Numbered from the stretch's first letter, positions 27,066-37,421 are shown. The stretch: DNA of 64,000 nucleotides from Haliea sp. (GCA_024642245.1 JAHEBM010000004.1:42722-106721), one strand, 5' to 3'. Notes: a model not told the origin generated them from the sequence alone. Translations and numbers: made by a program.

Positions 27066-27136
27066 CCCTGGTCTGCAAAGTTGGTTAAGTTGCCTGTTTC
27101 GGGCTGTCCTGGATGGCCTGAACCAGGAGCAAGTGG

Positions 27137-27256
27137 ATGATGAACCGTGGTATGACAGTTTTTAGCGGTCGGGTTCGCCCGGCAGGCGCCTTTGACGGAC
27201 GTGGCGCGTTCTGGCCGGCGGGCGCGTTCGTGCAGTCCCCGGGGCGTGGTAGTTAA
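27137..27256 (+). CDS. Possible small ORF coupled to the YdjM-like gene
   Basis: A 39-codon frame opens with ATGATG after an AGGAGC element and ends as TAATG on the start of the next gene. The product is Gly/Arg-rich with no recognised family. The stop-start overlap suggests coupling, but the composition gives no support for a conserved protein. Confidence 0.25.
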   Translation: MMNRGMTVFSGRVRPAGAFDGRGAFWPAGAFVQSPGRGS

Positions 27257-28260
27257 TGGACCCGGTTACGCAGGGCGTGCTCGGTGCGGTACTGCCCCAG
27301 GCCACCGCCGCTTCCGGTAAACAGCTGGCGAGTGCGGGCCTGCTGGGGTTTCTCGCAGGTATGGCCGCGGACCTTGATGTGTTAATCCGCTCCAGTAGCG
27401 ACCCGCTGTTATTTCTAGAATACCATCGCCAATTCACCCACTCCCTGGTGTTTATCCCTGTCGGGGGTTTGATCTGCGCCTTGCTTCTGCACGCGGTGCT
27501 GGGGCGGCGTCGCGGCCTGCGCTTCGGGCAGAGCTGGCTGTACTGCACTTTGGGATATGCCACCCACGCTGTGCTGGATGCCTGCACCACTTACGGCACC
27601 ATGTTGTTATGGCCGTTCAGCGATGCCCGGATCGCCTGGAACACGATATCCATTATCGACCCCTTGTTTACACTGCCGCTGCTGCTGGCCATGGTGCTGG
27701 CGAGCAAGCGCGGCCGTCCGCTGTTTGCCCGGCTTGGCCTGCTGTGGGCATGCGGCTATATGGCGCTTGGCCTGTGGCAACGCAATGAGGCGGAGGAAAT
27801 GGGTTATGCCCTGGCGACCGCCAGGGGTCACCAGCCACTGCGACTGGAAGCCAAGCCCAGTTTCGCCAATATCCTGGTGTGGAAGCTTGTGTATGAAACA
27901 TCTGACAGGTATTACGTGGATGCGGTGCGGGCGGGTCTTGCACCCAGGGTGTTCAGGGGCAACTCGGTCGAGAAACTCGACATCCCCCGGGATCTGCCGT
28001 GGCTAGACCACGATTCCCAGCAGGCCCGGGATATCGAGCGTTTTCGCTGGTTCAGCAATGGCTATATTGCCCGGGACCCGCTGTTCCCGAACCGGGTGAT
28101 CGACATACGCTATTCGATCGTCCCCAATGAACTGGCGCCGCTGTGGAGTATCGAGTTGCGGCCGGGTGCCCGCAGGGACGAACACGCGGCCTACCTGGTA
28201 CACCGCGACACCGGCAACGGCCGGGCCGCGATGATGTGGCGGATGGTCTCCGGCGGTTGA
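27256..28260 (+). CDS. YdjM-type metal-dependent hydrolase-like membrane protein
   Basis: Inner-membrane protein of 334 residues with the DUF457/YdjM signature: MDPVTQGVLGAVLPQA, AADLDVLIR, HRQFTHSLVF and GYATHAVLDACTTYGT, where conserved His and Asp residues would bind metal. Three to five membrane helices fill the first half; a soluble domain of about 150 residues follows. The biochemical function of the family is not settled. Confidence 0.8.
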   Translation: MDPVTQGVLGAVLPQATAASGKQLASAGLLGFLAGMAADLDVLIRSSSDPLLFLEYHRQFTHSLVFIPVGGLICALLLHAVLGRRRGLRFGQSWLYCTLGYATHAVLDACTTYGTMLLWPFSDARIAWNTISIIDPLFTLPLLLAMVLASKRGRPLFARLGLLWACGYMALGLWQRNEAEEMGYALATARGHQPLRLEAKPSFANILVWKLVYETSDRYYVDAVRAGLAPRVFRGNSVEKLDIPRDLPWLDHDSQQARDIERFRWFSNGYIARDPLFPNRVIDIRYSIVPNELAPLWSIELRPGARRDEHAAYLVHRDTGNGRAAMMWRMVSGG

Positions 28261-29439
28261 TCAGCGCTTGAAAACGGCCTGCGCAGCGTGTACGGCCTTA
28301 CCCGCGTTGATCCTCGCGCCCTGGCTGGCAAGCACCGCTTCCAGCGCGCCCAGGCAGTACAGTACGTTGCGTTCATTGCTGGCGAAGCCCATCAGGCCGA
28401 TGCGCCATGTCCTGCCCGCCAGGGCGCCCAGTCCGGCGCCGATCTCCAGGTCGTAATCCTCAAGCAGGGCGGCGCGCACCGCCGCGTCATCCACGCCCTC
28501 GGGAATGAGTACCGAATTGAGCTGGGGCAGGCGGTGTTCAGCTGCCACGGCCATGGCCAGGCCCATCGCCTCGAGCCCGGCGACCAGGGCCTCGTGATTG
28601 TGGCGATGTCGCGCGTGGGCGGCCTCGAGTCCCTCTTCCTTGAGCATCAGCAGGGACTCGTGCAGCGCATACAGGTTGTTGACGGGCGCGGTGTGGTGGT
28701 AAGAGCGTTTGGTACTGCCGCCCCAGTAGCCCATGACAAGTTGCATATCGAGGAACCAGCTCTGCACTTTATGGGAGCGCGCGCGGATACGTTCAACGGC
28801 GCGGGGACTGAAGGTCACAGGGGACAGGCCGGGAATGCAGGAAAGGCATTTCTGGGTACCAGAGTACACGGCATCTGCTCCCCAGGCATCGACCAGTAAT
28901 TCGATACCCCCCAGGGAGGTCACTGTATCCACAATGGACAGCGCGCCGTGGTTTGTTGCCAACGCGCACAGGGCGGCGGCATCGCTGCGCACACCGGTGG
29001 ACGTTTCAGCGTGGACAAAGGCCAGCAGGCTTGCCTGTGGGTGCTGCTCGAAAGCGGAGGCGACCTTGTCGAGGCTCACCGGCTCACCCCAGGCGTCCTC
29101 AACCATGACGGCCCTGGCGCCACAGCGTTCCACGTTTTCCTTCATGCGCCCGCCAAATACGCCGTTCTGGCAGACGATGACCGTGTCGCCGGGGCTTACG
29201 AGGTTGACGAAACAGGCTTCCATTCCGGCAGACCCGGGCGCGGATACCGGCAGGGTCAGTTCATTACGGGTCTGGAAAGCGTACTGGAGTAATTCCTTGA
29301 TCTGGTCCATCAGGTCGACGAACCGAGGGTCCAGGTGGCCGATCGTGGGACGGGCAAGAGCGCCCAGAACCCGCGGGGACACATCGGAGGGACCTGGCCC
29401 CATCAGGGTTCTCAGTGGGGGGTAAAAGCTGCTGGTCAT
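28261..29439 (-). CDS. Class V aminotransferase (alanine-glyoxylate / serine-pyruvate type)
   Basis: PLP-dependent aminotransferase of 392 residues. The N-terminal LMGPGPSDVSPRVL and GHLDPRF, the GSAGMEACFVNLVSPGD loop, and the PLP lysine in SGTQKCLSCIPGLSP fit alanine-glyoxylate transaminase. ATG 29439 is chosen because AAAGGGCA precedes it; an earlier start at 29469 has none. Likely detoxifies glyoxylate or makes glycine, using alanine or serine. It is convergent with the YdjM-like gene with no gap. Confidence 0.88.
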   Translation of the reverse strand: MTSSFYPPLRTLMGPGPSDVSPRVLGALARPTIGHLDPRFVDLMDQIKELLQYAFQTRNELTLPVSAPGSAGMEACFVNLVSPGDTVIVCQNGVFGGRMKENVERCGARAVMVEDAWGEPVSLDKVASAFEQHPQASLLAFVHAETSTGVRSDAAALCALATNHGALSIVDTVTSLGGIELLVDAWGADAVYSGTQKCLSCIPGLSPVTFSPRAVERIRARSHKVQSWFLDMQLVMGYWGGSTKRSYHHTAPVNNLYALHESLLMLKEEGLEAAHARHRHNHEALVAGLEAMGLAMAVAAEHRLPQLNSVLIPEGVDDAAVRAALLEDYDLEIGAGLGALAGRTWRIGLMGFASNERNVLYCLGALEAVLASQGARINAGKAVHAAQAVFKR

Positions 29440-29705
29440 ATTGGCTGCCCTTTGTCGCTGCAGTTGCATGCTGAAAAACAGGCGCGAACGTTAACAGATT
29501 TTCGGCGCGAGCTTAAGCCCGGGCCTGCAATAGTGCACATTTGCCGGCCGAATGGCCGTTTAGCCCGCGTGTTTTACCCGGTATTCCATCATGTTAGTAT
29601 CGCGGGCTCGCCCGCCAGGTATCCGGTGGTGCTCCGCGGCCACGCCGGGGTGGCGCTGTGGATCCCGGCGTATAGGAATAACGATAATTTTTCAAGGTAC
29701 CGGCT

Positions 29706-31238
29706 ATGAACAGACCTGACATGGAATTCAATATCGCAGCCATTATGTTGCGTCGCGCGCAGCTGAGTCCCGGGCGCCGGGCACTGGTATTCGAAGGCGC
29801 GGAAACATCCTATGGCGAGTTTGCCGACAGGGTGAGGCGCCAGGCGGCACTGCTTCGCCAAAACGGGGTGTGCGTCGGGGACAGGGTCGGTTTCCTGGGC
29901 GTAAATCACCCGGTATTGCTGGAAACCATGTTCGCTGCCCAGGCCCTGGGGGCAATTTTCGTGCCCCTCAACTTCCGGCTGACAGCGCAGGAGCTGACTT
30001 TTATCATCAACGATGCCGGCATTCATACGCTGGTGGTCGATGACGGGCTCAGGCCCGTTATCGAGCCGGCCCGCGAAGGCCTGTGCACGCAGCATTTCTT
30101 CGCTTCCGAGAGCGCGGCAGACGGTTGGCGCCATCTCGACACGGAGCGGCAAGCTGCCGAGCCGCTCGCCGGGGCCGTATCCATGGGGCAGCATGATGTG
30201 GCCATTATCATGTACACCTCCGGCACCACCGGCCTGCCAAAAGGCGCCATGCTGACCCACGGCAATATCCTGTGGAACAATATCAACGCGATGATGGCTT
30301 TTGGCGGTGCCCGCGATGACGTTATCCTCACGGCCGCACCGCTGTTTCATATCGGCGGCCTTAACGTAATGACTATTGGTTCGTTTCATACCGGGTCCAC
30401 GGTGGTCCTGGTGCGTGCCTTCGATGCAGGCCTGGTCCTGGAAAATATCGAGAAATACCGTGTCACGCACATGTTTGGCGCCCCGGCCATGTTCCTGTTC
30501 ATGTCCCAGCAGCCCCGCTTCGCCGACACCGACCTGAGCTCCATCGTGACTGTTATCTGCGGTGCCGCCCCGGTGCCCGAAAGCCTTATCGAGCTCTACG
30601 GTGCCCGCGGGGTGCCCTTCTGCCAGGGCTATGGCCTGACCGAGACCTCGCCGTTTTCGGCCTTTCTCACCCCGGAGTTCGGCATCAGCAAGCTCGGTTC
30701 CGCCGGCCAGCCCCCGTTACATAGCGACACCCGTATCGTCGATAACGACAATCGCGAGGTCCCTGCGGGGGAGCGGGGCGAAATCTGCCTGCGCGGCCCC
30801 AATATCATGAAGGGCTATTGGAACCGGCCCGATGCCACTGCGGCGGCCATCGACAGCGAGGGCTGGTTCCATTCCGGCGACGTGGGTTATGTCGACGAGG
30901 AAGGCTTTCTGTTTATCTGCGATCGCCTCAAGGACATGGTGATATCCGGGGGCGAAAACGTGTACCCGGCAGAGGTGGAAGGCGTACTTTACCGGCACGA
31001 GCACATTGCCGAAGTGGCGGTACTGGGGCTCCCCGACGAAAAATGGGGCGAGGCGGTAACGGCCGTGGTCGCCCTGCACGAGGGCAGGGCGCTGACGCTG
31101 GAAGAACTGCGGGCTTTTGCGGAACCCTTCCTGGCGCGCTACAAACTGCCGCTGCGCCTGCACATCGTGGAAGCGCTGCCGCGCAACCCCGCCGGCAAGG
31201 TGCTCAAGTTTGTGCTGAAGGAAGAACTGCTGGGTTAA
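29706..31238 (+). CDS. Acyl-CoA ligase (AMP-binding enzyme)
   Basis: Class I adenylate-forming enzyme of 510 residues. Motifs in order: MYTSGTTGLPKGAMLTH (P-loop), GYGLTE (A5), DRLKDMVISGGENVYPAEVE (hinge), and NPAGKVLK with the adenylation lysine. It activates a carboxylic acid, probably a fatty or steroid side-chain acid, to its CoA ester. It is divergent from the aminotransferase and overlaps convergently by 4 bases with ppdK. The substrate is not readable. Confidence 0.88.
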   Translation: MNRPDMEFNIAAIMLRRAQLSPGRRALVFEGAETSYGEFADRVRRQAALLRQNGVCVGDRVGFLGVNHPVLLETMFAAQALGAIFVPLNFRLTAQELTFIINDAGIHTLVVDDGLRPVIEPAREGLCTQHFFASESAADGWRHLDTERQAAEPLAGAVSMGQHDVAIIMYTSGTTGLPKGAMLTHGNILWNNINAMMAFGGARDDVILTAAPLFHIGGLNVMTIGSFHTGSTVVLVRAFDAGLVLENIEKYRVTHMFGAPAMFLFMSQQPRFADTDLSSIVTVICGAAPVPESLIELYGARGVPFCQGYGLTETSPFSAFLTPEFGISKLGSAGQPPLHSDTRIVDNDNREVPAGERGEICLRGPNIMKGYWNRPDATAAAIDSEGWFHSGDVGYVDEEGFLFICDRLKDMVISGGENVYPAEVEGVLYRHEHIAEVAVLGLPDEKWGEAVTAVVALHEGRALTLEELRAFAEPFLARYKLPLRLHIVEALPRNPAGKVLKFVLKEELLG

Positions 31239-33841
31239 TCAAGCAGTTCCTCCCCCACGTTTGCCTGGGCCGCGGCGATCCGCGCAATAGGAACACGGTA
31301 GGGGCTGCAGGACACGTAGTCCAGCCCCAGCTCGTGGCAGAAGCGAATCGAGCGCGGATCACCGCCGTGCTCACCGCAGATGCCGTACTTGATACCGGGT
31401 TTGCGTGCGCGACTTTCTTTTACTGCCATCTCCATCAGCCGACCAACCGCGCGCTGGTCCAGCGATACGAAGGGATCGTTCTCAACCAGTTTTTTTGACA
31501 GGTAGGCGGGCAGGAACTTACCGACGTCGTCGCGGGAAAAGCCATAGGTCATCTGGGTGAGGTCGTTGGTACCGAAACTCATGAATTCCACCGCGTCGGC
31601 TAGCCTGTCAGCGCCCAGTGTCGCCCGGGGCGTTTCCATCATGGTACCGATTTTGTAGGGGATGGATACGTTCTTGCCCTCCAGTGCTGCGCGAATGGCG
31701 TTTTCAATAATGTCGGTCACCAGGCGGATCTCGCGCACGTTAACGACCAGCGGAATCATGATCTCCGGGAACGGCTTGTGGCCCTGCTCTGCGGCATCCA
31801 CCGCGGCAGTGATAATCGCCTTGACCTGCATCGCCGTAATTTCCGGGTAGACCACGGAGAGGCGGCAGCCGCGGAATCCGAGCATGGGATTCACCTCCGC
31901 CAGCCCATCGGAAATTTCCCGTATTTTTTCTGCCGGTTTCCCGATCCGCTGCGCCAGCGCCGCGATATCCTCGTCCCCGTGGGGAAGGAATTCGTGCAGG
32001 GGAGGGTCCAGCAGGCGGATAGTCACCGGCAGGCCATCCATCACCCGGAACAGCTCGAGAATGTCCGCGTGCTGGAAAGTAAACAGCTGGTCCAGGTACT
32101 GCTGTCGTTCGGCCTGGTCCTCGGCGAGAATCATGGCGCGCATTACATCGATACGGTCGGCGTCGAAGAACATGTGTTCGGTGCGACACAGGCCGATACC
32201 CTCGGCGCCCAGTTCCCGGGCCTTGGCGGCATCAGCCGGGGTTTCCGCATTCGCCCGTACCTTGAGGCGCCGGTGCTTGTCGGCCCAGGACAGCAGGGTT
32301 TGGAAGTCGTCGCTGGAGCTGGCCTCGGTTTTCGCGATGTCGCCCAGCATGACCTCACCGGTTGTGCCATCCAGGGTAATGATATCCCCGCGCTTGATCA
32401 CGATACCGTCATCAGTGGTCACCGTGCCCTGGGCATAGTTAACGGAGAGGGTGCCGCAGCCGGTGATGGCGCAGACGCCCATGCCACGTGCCACGACTGC
32501 CGCGTGGGAGGTCATGCCGCCCAGCTCGGTGAGCACACCTGCCGCGACCTTCATGCCGTGGATGTCCTCCGGCGTGGTTTCTCGCCTGACCAGGATCACG
32601 CTGGCCCCTCTGGCGCTCATTTCCTCGGCCTCCTCGGCAGAGAATACGACCTGGCCGGTGGCCCCGCCGGGGCTGGCCGGCAGGCCGGTGGCAACAATAT
32701 CCGTTTTTGCGTCTGGATCGACCATGGGGTGCAGGAAGGCTTCCACGTGTTCGGGTGAAACCCGCATCAGCGCCTCGCTCTCGGTAATGAGGCCCTCGTT
32801 CACCATGTCGACGGCGATCTTCACTGAAGCCCGGCCGGTGCGCTTGCCACCGCGGGTCTGCAGCATATAGAACACACCCTCCTGCACGGTGAACTCCAGG
32901 TCCTGCATGTCGCGGTAGTGTTTTTCCAGCAGGGCCTGGGTTTTGTACAGCTGATCGTAAATCTCCGGCTGGCGATCCCTCAGGGCTTCGACCGGCAACG
33001 GGGTGCGGATGCCCGCTACCACGTCCTCTCCGGCAGCGTTGAACAGGAATTCCCCGAAGAAATGGTGTTCGCCCGTTGACGGATTGCGGGTAAAAGCAAC
33101 ACCCGAACCCGAGTCCTCGCCGAAATTACCGAACACCATGGCCTGCACGTTCACGGCCGTTCCCAGAGCCTCCGGGATATTATTCATCTCGCGGTAGACG
33201 ATGGCCCTGGGGGTGTGCCAGGACAGGAATACGGCTTCCACGGCTTTCTTGAGCTGCACAAAGGGGTCGTCGGGGAAATCCACGAGGGTCTTGTAGATGC
33301 TTACGATTTCCTGCCAGTCCTCGGCAGTCATGTCCACGTCGAGGGTCTTGCCGCGGGCCGCCTTGTACTTATCCAGCTCGTGCTCGAACTTCTCGCCGCC
33401 AACACCCATGACCACGTTGGCAAACATCTGGATGAAGCGTCGATAGCTGTCGTAGGCAAACCGCGGATTGCCGGTCTTGCTGGCAAGCCCGGCCGCGATC
33501 TCGTCGTTAAGCCCGAGATTGAGTATGGTATTCATCATGCCCGGCATGGACACCGGCGCACCGGAGCGGACCGAGAACAGCAGCGGGTTGGCGGGATCGC
33601 CAAAACGGGCGCCCATTTTTTTCTCGACGATATCCAGGGCAACCCGGTATTCCTGCTCGAGCAGGGCGGGCAGCTTGTTGCCCGCCTGGAAAAATTCCCG
33701 GCAGGAGTTGGTGGTAATGATAAAGCCAAAGGGGACGGGTAAACCCAGGTTCGTCATCTCGCACAGGTTGGCGCCCTTGCCACCCAGTAACTCGCGATCG
33801 TCCTTGTTGCCCTCGTTGAACAGGTATACGCGTTTGGCCAT
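31235..33841 (-). CDS. ppdK: Pyruvate phosphate dikinase
   Basis: Full-length PPDK, 868 residues, interconverting pyruvate, ATP and phosphate with phosphoenolpyruvate, AMP and pyrophosphate. The ATP-grasp start MAKRVYLFNEGNKDDRELLGGKGANL, the phosphohistidine motif GGMTSHAAVVARGMGV, and the catalytic Cys in YGICGEHGGDP are intact. It lets the cell move between glycolysis and gluconeogenesis. No PPDK regulatory protein gene lies next to it. The 97 bases between it and the next minus-strand gene leave room for its own promoter. Confidence 0.95.
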   Translation of the reverse strand: MAKRVYLFNEGNKDDRELLGGKGANLCEMTNLGLPVPFGFIITTNSCREFFQAGNKLPALLEQEYRVALDIVEKKMGARFGDPANPLLFSVRSGAPVSMPGMMNTILNLGLNDEIAAGLASKTGNPRFAYDSYRRFIQMFANVVMGVGGEKFEHELDKYKAARGKTLDVDMTAEDWQEIVSIYKTLVDFPDDPFVQLKKAVEAVFLSWHTPRAIVYREMNNIPEALGTAVNVQAMVFGNFGEDSGSGVAFTRNPSTGEHHFFGEFLFNAAGEDVVAGIRTPLPVEALRDRQPEIYDQLYKTQALLEKHYRDMQDLEFTVQEGVFYMLQTRGGKRTGRASVKIAVDMVNEGLITESEALMRVSPEHVEAFLHPMVDPDAKTDIVATGLPASPGGATGQVVFSAEEAEEMSARGASVILVRRETTPEDIHGMKVAAGVLTELGGMTSHAAVVARGMGVCAITGCGTLSVNYAQGTVTTDDGIVIKRGDIITLDGTTGEVMLGDIAKTEASSSDDFQTLLSWADKHRRLKVRANAETPADAAKARELGAEGIGLCRTEHMFFDADRIDVMRAMILAEDQAERQQYLDQLFTFQHADILELFRVMDGLPVTIRLLDPPLHEFLPHGDEDIAALAQRIGKPAEKIREISDGLAEVNPMLGFRGCRLSVVYPEITAMQVKAIITAAVDAAEQGHKPFPEIMIPLVVNVREIRLVTDIIENAIRAALEGKNVSIPYKIGTMMETPRATLGADRLADAVEFMSFGTNDLTQMTYGFSRDDVGKFLPAYLSKKLVENDPFVSLDQRAVGRLMEMAVKESRARKPGIKYGICGEHGGDPRSIRFCHELGLDYVSCSPYRVPIARIAAAQANVGEELLD

Positions 33842-33938
33842 GAAAGTTCCCCGGGATTGGTTGTGTGGTGACAGCTCAGCCGCGCATTATAGCGGCAAGC
33901 CGCCCCCGGCGGGAGGCTTGATCATGCAGTACCGCGAA

Positions 33939-34823
33939 TCAGCGCGTTGCTAGGATTTCCGCCAGGGTATCGACTTCGGCCATTTCGGCCGTTGCGGGCA
34001 CCAGGAAAAACTCCTCGCAGCCGGCTGATTCTGCGTTGTCGAGGGCTTCCCTGACAGCATCGGGGGAGCTTCGGTGCACGGTTTGCGCCATCATAGTCGC
34101 GATCTCGTGACCTTCTATCGCCATGTAATTGTAGATGTAGTCATAAAGCTTGCGCTGGCCATCCTCTGCCAGGGTGTACCAGCAGCCGCCGAGTCGGTAG
34201 GGCTTGTCCCTGCGCTGTGAGCGTTCCCACGCGGCATCTGCCATGGCGAAGGCTCTGGCCAGTTCGTCGCGCTCGCCGTTAAACGACCAGGCGTACAAGC
34301 CGTCTGCCCACTGCGAGCAGCGCTCGATACTTTTGGGTCCCATGACACCCGCCAACAGTTTCGGGCCTTCGGGGCGTGTCGGTGTGGGTCCGATGGCCCC
34401 GGCCCCGGGTACTATCTCCTCACCGCGCCATATGCGGCGCAGGTCCTCGACCTGTTGGACCATGCGGCCATAGCGGCCCTTGTATTGTGCGCCCACGGCC
34501 TCGTAATCCTTTTCCCTGCCACCGAAGCCAAGTGACACGTGCCTGACCCTGCCGCCGGAGAGGATGTCCAGGGTGGCGATCTCCTTGGCCACCCGGGTGG
34601 CATTGTGCATGGGCAGCACATAGAGGGTGGGGCTGATTTCCACCCGCGTGGTTGTGGCCGCAGCCGCGGCAAGCAGTACCCGCATATCCATGGTGGGTCC
34701 GTGGACTCTTTCACCACAGCACAGGCTGTGGAAAGGTCCGGCATCGACAGCCTGGAACCAGCCGAGGTAGTCATCCCGGGTCAAACCGGCTTTCATGTAG
34801 GGTAGGCAGATGCCGATTTTCAT
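33939..34823 (-). CDS. LLM-class (luciferase-like) flavin/F420 oxidoreductase
   Basis: Protein of 294 residues with the bacterial-luciferase-like TIM barrel: MKIGICLPYMKAGLTRDDYLG, ATLDILSGGRVRHVSLGFGG, and LRRIWRGEEI. Members use either FMN or coenzyme F420. The closest pattern I recognise is the F420-dependent subgroup, but the cofactor cannot be settled here. It is divergent from another LLM gene across a 194-base gap. Confidence 0.8.
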   Translation of the reverse strand: MKIGICLPYMKAGLTRDDYLGWFQAVDAGPFHSLCCGERVHGPTMDMRVLLAAAAATTTRVEISPTLYVLPMHNATRVAKEIATLDILSGGRVRHVSLGFGGREKDYEAVGAQYKGRYGRMVQQVEDLRRIWRGEEIVPGAGAIGPTPTRPEGPKLLAGVMGPKSIERCSQWADGLYAWSFNGERDELARAFAMADAAWERSQRRDKPYRLGGCWYTLAEDGQRKLYDYIYNYMAIEGHEIATMMAQTVHRSSPDAVREALDNAESAGCEEFFLVPATAEMAEVDTLAEILATR

Positions 34824-35017
34824 CGGGTCGATACTCCGGGGAAAAGGGGCTCTATCTTAGCGGAGTTGTCGCACAAAGCTGTTCACCTTTCTGAACCAGT
34901 CGTATTTTGTTGCAAGGCGACCACCGGCTGCCTTGGTGGCGTTGGCGGGCTGAGTTACCGTGCCGGGTGCGTACATCGTCCGCGGGAGGCGGTGAGGGGT
35001 TCCAGGGGGATGCACCA

Positions 35018-36052
35018 ATGAAAATTGACGGTCCGTTTTATGCCCGGTTGGGGGAGGCGGCTGCCGAGTCCGCCCGGCTGGCGGCCATCGGCTACGACGG
35101 GATCTACACGCTCGAAGGCAGCTGGGACCCGTTCCTGCCCCTGGTGATGGCCTCGGAGCACGCCCCGAACCTGGATATTGCCACGGGTATCGCTGTCGCC
35201 TTCCCGCGCAACCCCATGCACCTTGCCTACCAGGCCTGGGACCTGCAGACCTTCAGCAAGGGGCGATTCCTGCTGGGCATTGGCTCCCAGGTCAAAGCCC
35301 ACATCGAAAACCGTTTCGGCGTCGGATTCAGCCAGCCAGCCGCGCGCATGCGGGAATATATCCTCGCGCTGAAGGCTATTTTTGCCTGCTGGCAGCAAGG
35401 CGAGCGCCTGGACTTCCAGGGACAGTACTACCGACACACGCTCATGACCCCGATGTTTAATCCCGGTCCCAACCCTTTCGGGCCGCCCCCCATTCTGCTG
35501 GGCGCCCTCGGGCCGCTGATGACAGAAGTGGCGGGCGAGGTAGCTGACGGCCTGATCGTTCACCCCTTCAACAGCCTGCCATTCCTCACCGGCGCGGCCC
35601 TGCCGGCGGTGCAGCGCGGTTTGGCGAAGTCGGCTCGCAGCCGCGCTGATTTCACCCTGCAGATCAATGCCATTGTCATTACCGGTGAAACAGCGCGGGA
35701 GCGCACGGCAGCAACCGAAAGTGTGAAAGGCCTGCTGGGTTTCTATGCCTCCACGCCTGCCTACAGGCCGCCAATGGAGGCTGTAGGCTATGGCGACCTG
35801 CAGCCCGAATTGAATCGTCTGTCGAAAGAAGGGCGCTGGGAGGAGCTGGGCAAGCATATCGACGAAGACTTTCTCGCTGCGTTTACCACGCGTGGCAAGC
35901 CGGGGGAGATCGCCGGGCAGTTGCTGGACAAGTACGGCGCCCACGCGGATCGCCTGGCGATTTATGCACCTTATGCTGCGCCGGATGCAATGTGGTCGAA
36001 AATCATCGCGCAACTCAAAGGCGCCGCCGGGGTTGCAGGGGCAGCGCCGTAA
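35018..36052 (+). CDS. LLM-class F420-dependent oxidoreductase (TIGR03617-like)
   Basis: Luciferase-like oxidoreductase of 344 residues from ATG 35018 (AGGGGGA upstream). The sequence AAESARLAAIGYDGIYTLEGSWDPFLPL, FSKGRFLLGIGSQVKAHIENRFG and YILALKAIFACWQ matches the group of mycobacterial-type F420-dependent proteins (TIGR03617). This implies F420 or a flavin as cofactor. It precedes an acyl-CoA dehydrogenase pair on the same strand and may act on the same substrates. Confidence 0.82.
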   Translation: MKIDGPFYARLGEAAAESARLAAIGYDGIYTLEGSWDPFLPLVMASEHAPNLDIATGIAVAFPRNPMHLAYQAWDLQTFSKGRFLLGIGSQVKAHIENRFGVGFSQPAARMREYILALKAIFACWQQGERLDFQGQYYRHTLMTPMFNPGPNPFGPPPILLGALGPLMTEVAGEVADGLIVHPFNSLPFLTGAALPAVQRGLAKSARSRADFTLQINAIVITGETARERTAATESVKGLLGFYASTPAYRPPMEAVGYGDLQPELNRLSKEGRWEELGKHIDEDFLAAFTTRGKPGEIAGQLLDKYGAHADRLAIYAPYAAPDAMWSKIIAQLKGAAGVAGAAP

Positions 36053-36218
36053 ACGGGTCTGGTAGGGCCTGTGCAAACAACCCTGGTCGACCTGTCAACC
36101 CGGCACCGGGGCGTTGAGCGGAATCGTCACTGATTTTGGCCCTGGTACCGATATTAAGCCCGGGTCAAAGCGAATAGACTCTGGTCTGAAATTGACACCC
36201 GCGGTTTGAGGGAATGGC

Positions 36219-37406
36219 ATGAACATCCAGTTCAGCAAGGAACAGCTGGCCCTGCGAGATGAACTCAGGGCCTACTTCGCACAGCTTATGACACCGGAGC
36301 TGGTGGCGGAATGCGAGCGCGACATGGGCGAGGGCGGGGGTCCGCTGTGGCGCGAGGCATTGCAGAAAATGGGACACGACGGCTGGATCGGCGTGGGCTG
36401 GCCCGAGGCCCTGGGTGGTCGCGGTATGACCCCGCTCGAGCAGTTTATCTTCGTCGAGGAGATCATGCGCGCCGGGTATCCGTTTCCTTTCCTGACGACT
36501 GAATCCGTGGGCCCGGTGCTGGCCGAGCACGGCAATGACTGGATCAAGCGCGAGCTGGTGCCAAAGATACTCAAGGGGGAGCTCCTGATCGCCATCGGCT
36601 ATTCTGAACCGGGTGCCGGCACGGATCTGGCGAGCCTCAAAACCAGCGCCGTACGCGATGGTGACGACTGGATCATCAACGGCCAGAAAATGTGGACCTC
36701 GCTGGCCCACTTCTGCGATTACACCTGGCTGGCGGTCCGCACCGATCCCGGCGCCGCGAAAAAGCACAAGGGCATCTCCATGTTCCTGGTGCCCAACTCC
36801 GACCCCGGCTGGAGTTGCACTCCCGTCCACACACTGGGTGCAGTGCGTACCAACGCAACCTTTTACGACAATATCCGGGTCAGTAAGGATCACCTGGTAG
36901 GGGAGCTGCACGGTGGCTGGAAGCTGATTACCGGGCAGCTCAACAGGGAGCGCCTGAGCCTGATCAATTTCGGACCCATTTCCCAGCTGTTCAACCAGGT
37001 GGTGCGCTGGGCGGGCTCGGCCCGGCTGCCAGCCGGCGGGCGAGTGATCGACCAGCCCTGGGTACAGCAGAACCTGGGTCGCTGCCGGGCGCTGATCGAG
37101 TGCATGAAGCTCATTGTCTACAAGCAGTCCTGGGCCATGACCGAGGGTGTGCTGGAGATGGCCGACGCCTCGGCGGCAAAGGTTTACGGTTCTGAAGGAT
37201 TCATCGAAGTGTACCGGATGCTGGGGGAAATCGTCGGGCAGGCCGGCCTGCTGCGCAGCACCTGTCCGCAGACTACTGCGGAGGCAGGCAAAATCGAGCG
37301 ACTGTATCGCACTGCTTCGATTATCACTTTTGGCGGCGGTGCCAACGAAATCCAGCGCGATATTATTTCGGCAGCGGGGCTGTGGATGCCTCGCGCAAGT
37401 CGCTGA
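36219..37406 (+). CDS. Acyl-CoA dehydrogenase, subunit of second pair
   Basis: FAD enzyme of 395 residues. Family marks are IGYSEPGAGTDLASLKT, DDWIINGQKMWTSLAHFCDY, and the C-terminal ITFGGGANEIQRDIISAAGLWMPR. It forms a pair with the next gene, 15 bases downstream, as in alpha2beta2 dehydrogenases of steroid catabolism. Which subunit holds the base cannot be told without alignment. Confidence 0.85.
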   Translation: MNIQFSKEQLALRDELRAYFAQLMTPELVAECERDMGEGGGPLWREALQKMGHDGWIGVGWPEALGGRGMTPLEQFIFVEEIMRAGYPFPFLTTESVGPVLAEHGNDWIKRELVPKILKGELLIAIGYSEPGAGTDLASLKTSAVRDGDDWIINGQKMWTSLAHFCDYTWLAVRTDPGAAKKHKGISMFLVPNSDPGWSCTPVHTLGAVRTNATFYDNIRVSKDHLVGELHGGWKLITGQLNRERLSLINFGPISQLFNQVVRWAGSARLPAGGRVIDQPWVQQNLGRCRALIECMKLIVYKQSWAMTEGVLEMADASAAKVYGSEGFIEVYRMLGEIVGQAGLLRSTCPQTTAEAGKIERLYRTASIITFGGGANEIQRDIISAAGLWMPRASR

Positions 37407-37421
37407 GCGGGGAAGGTAAAT

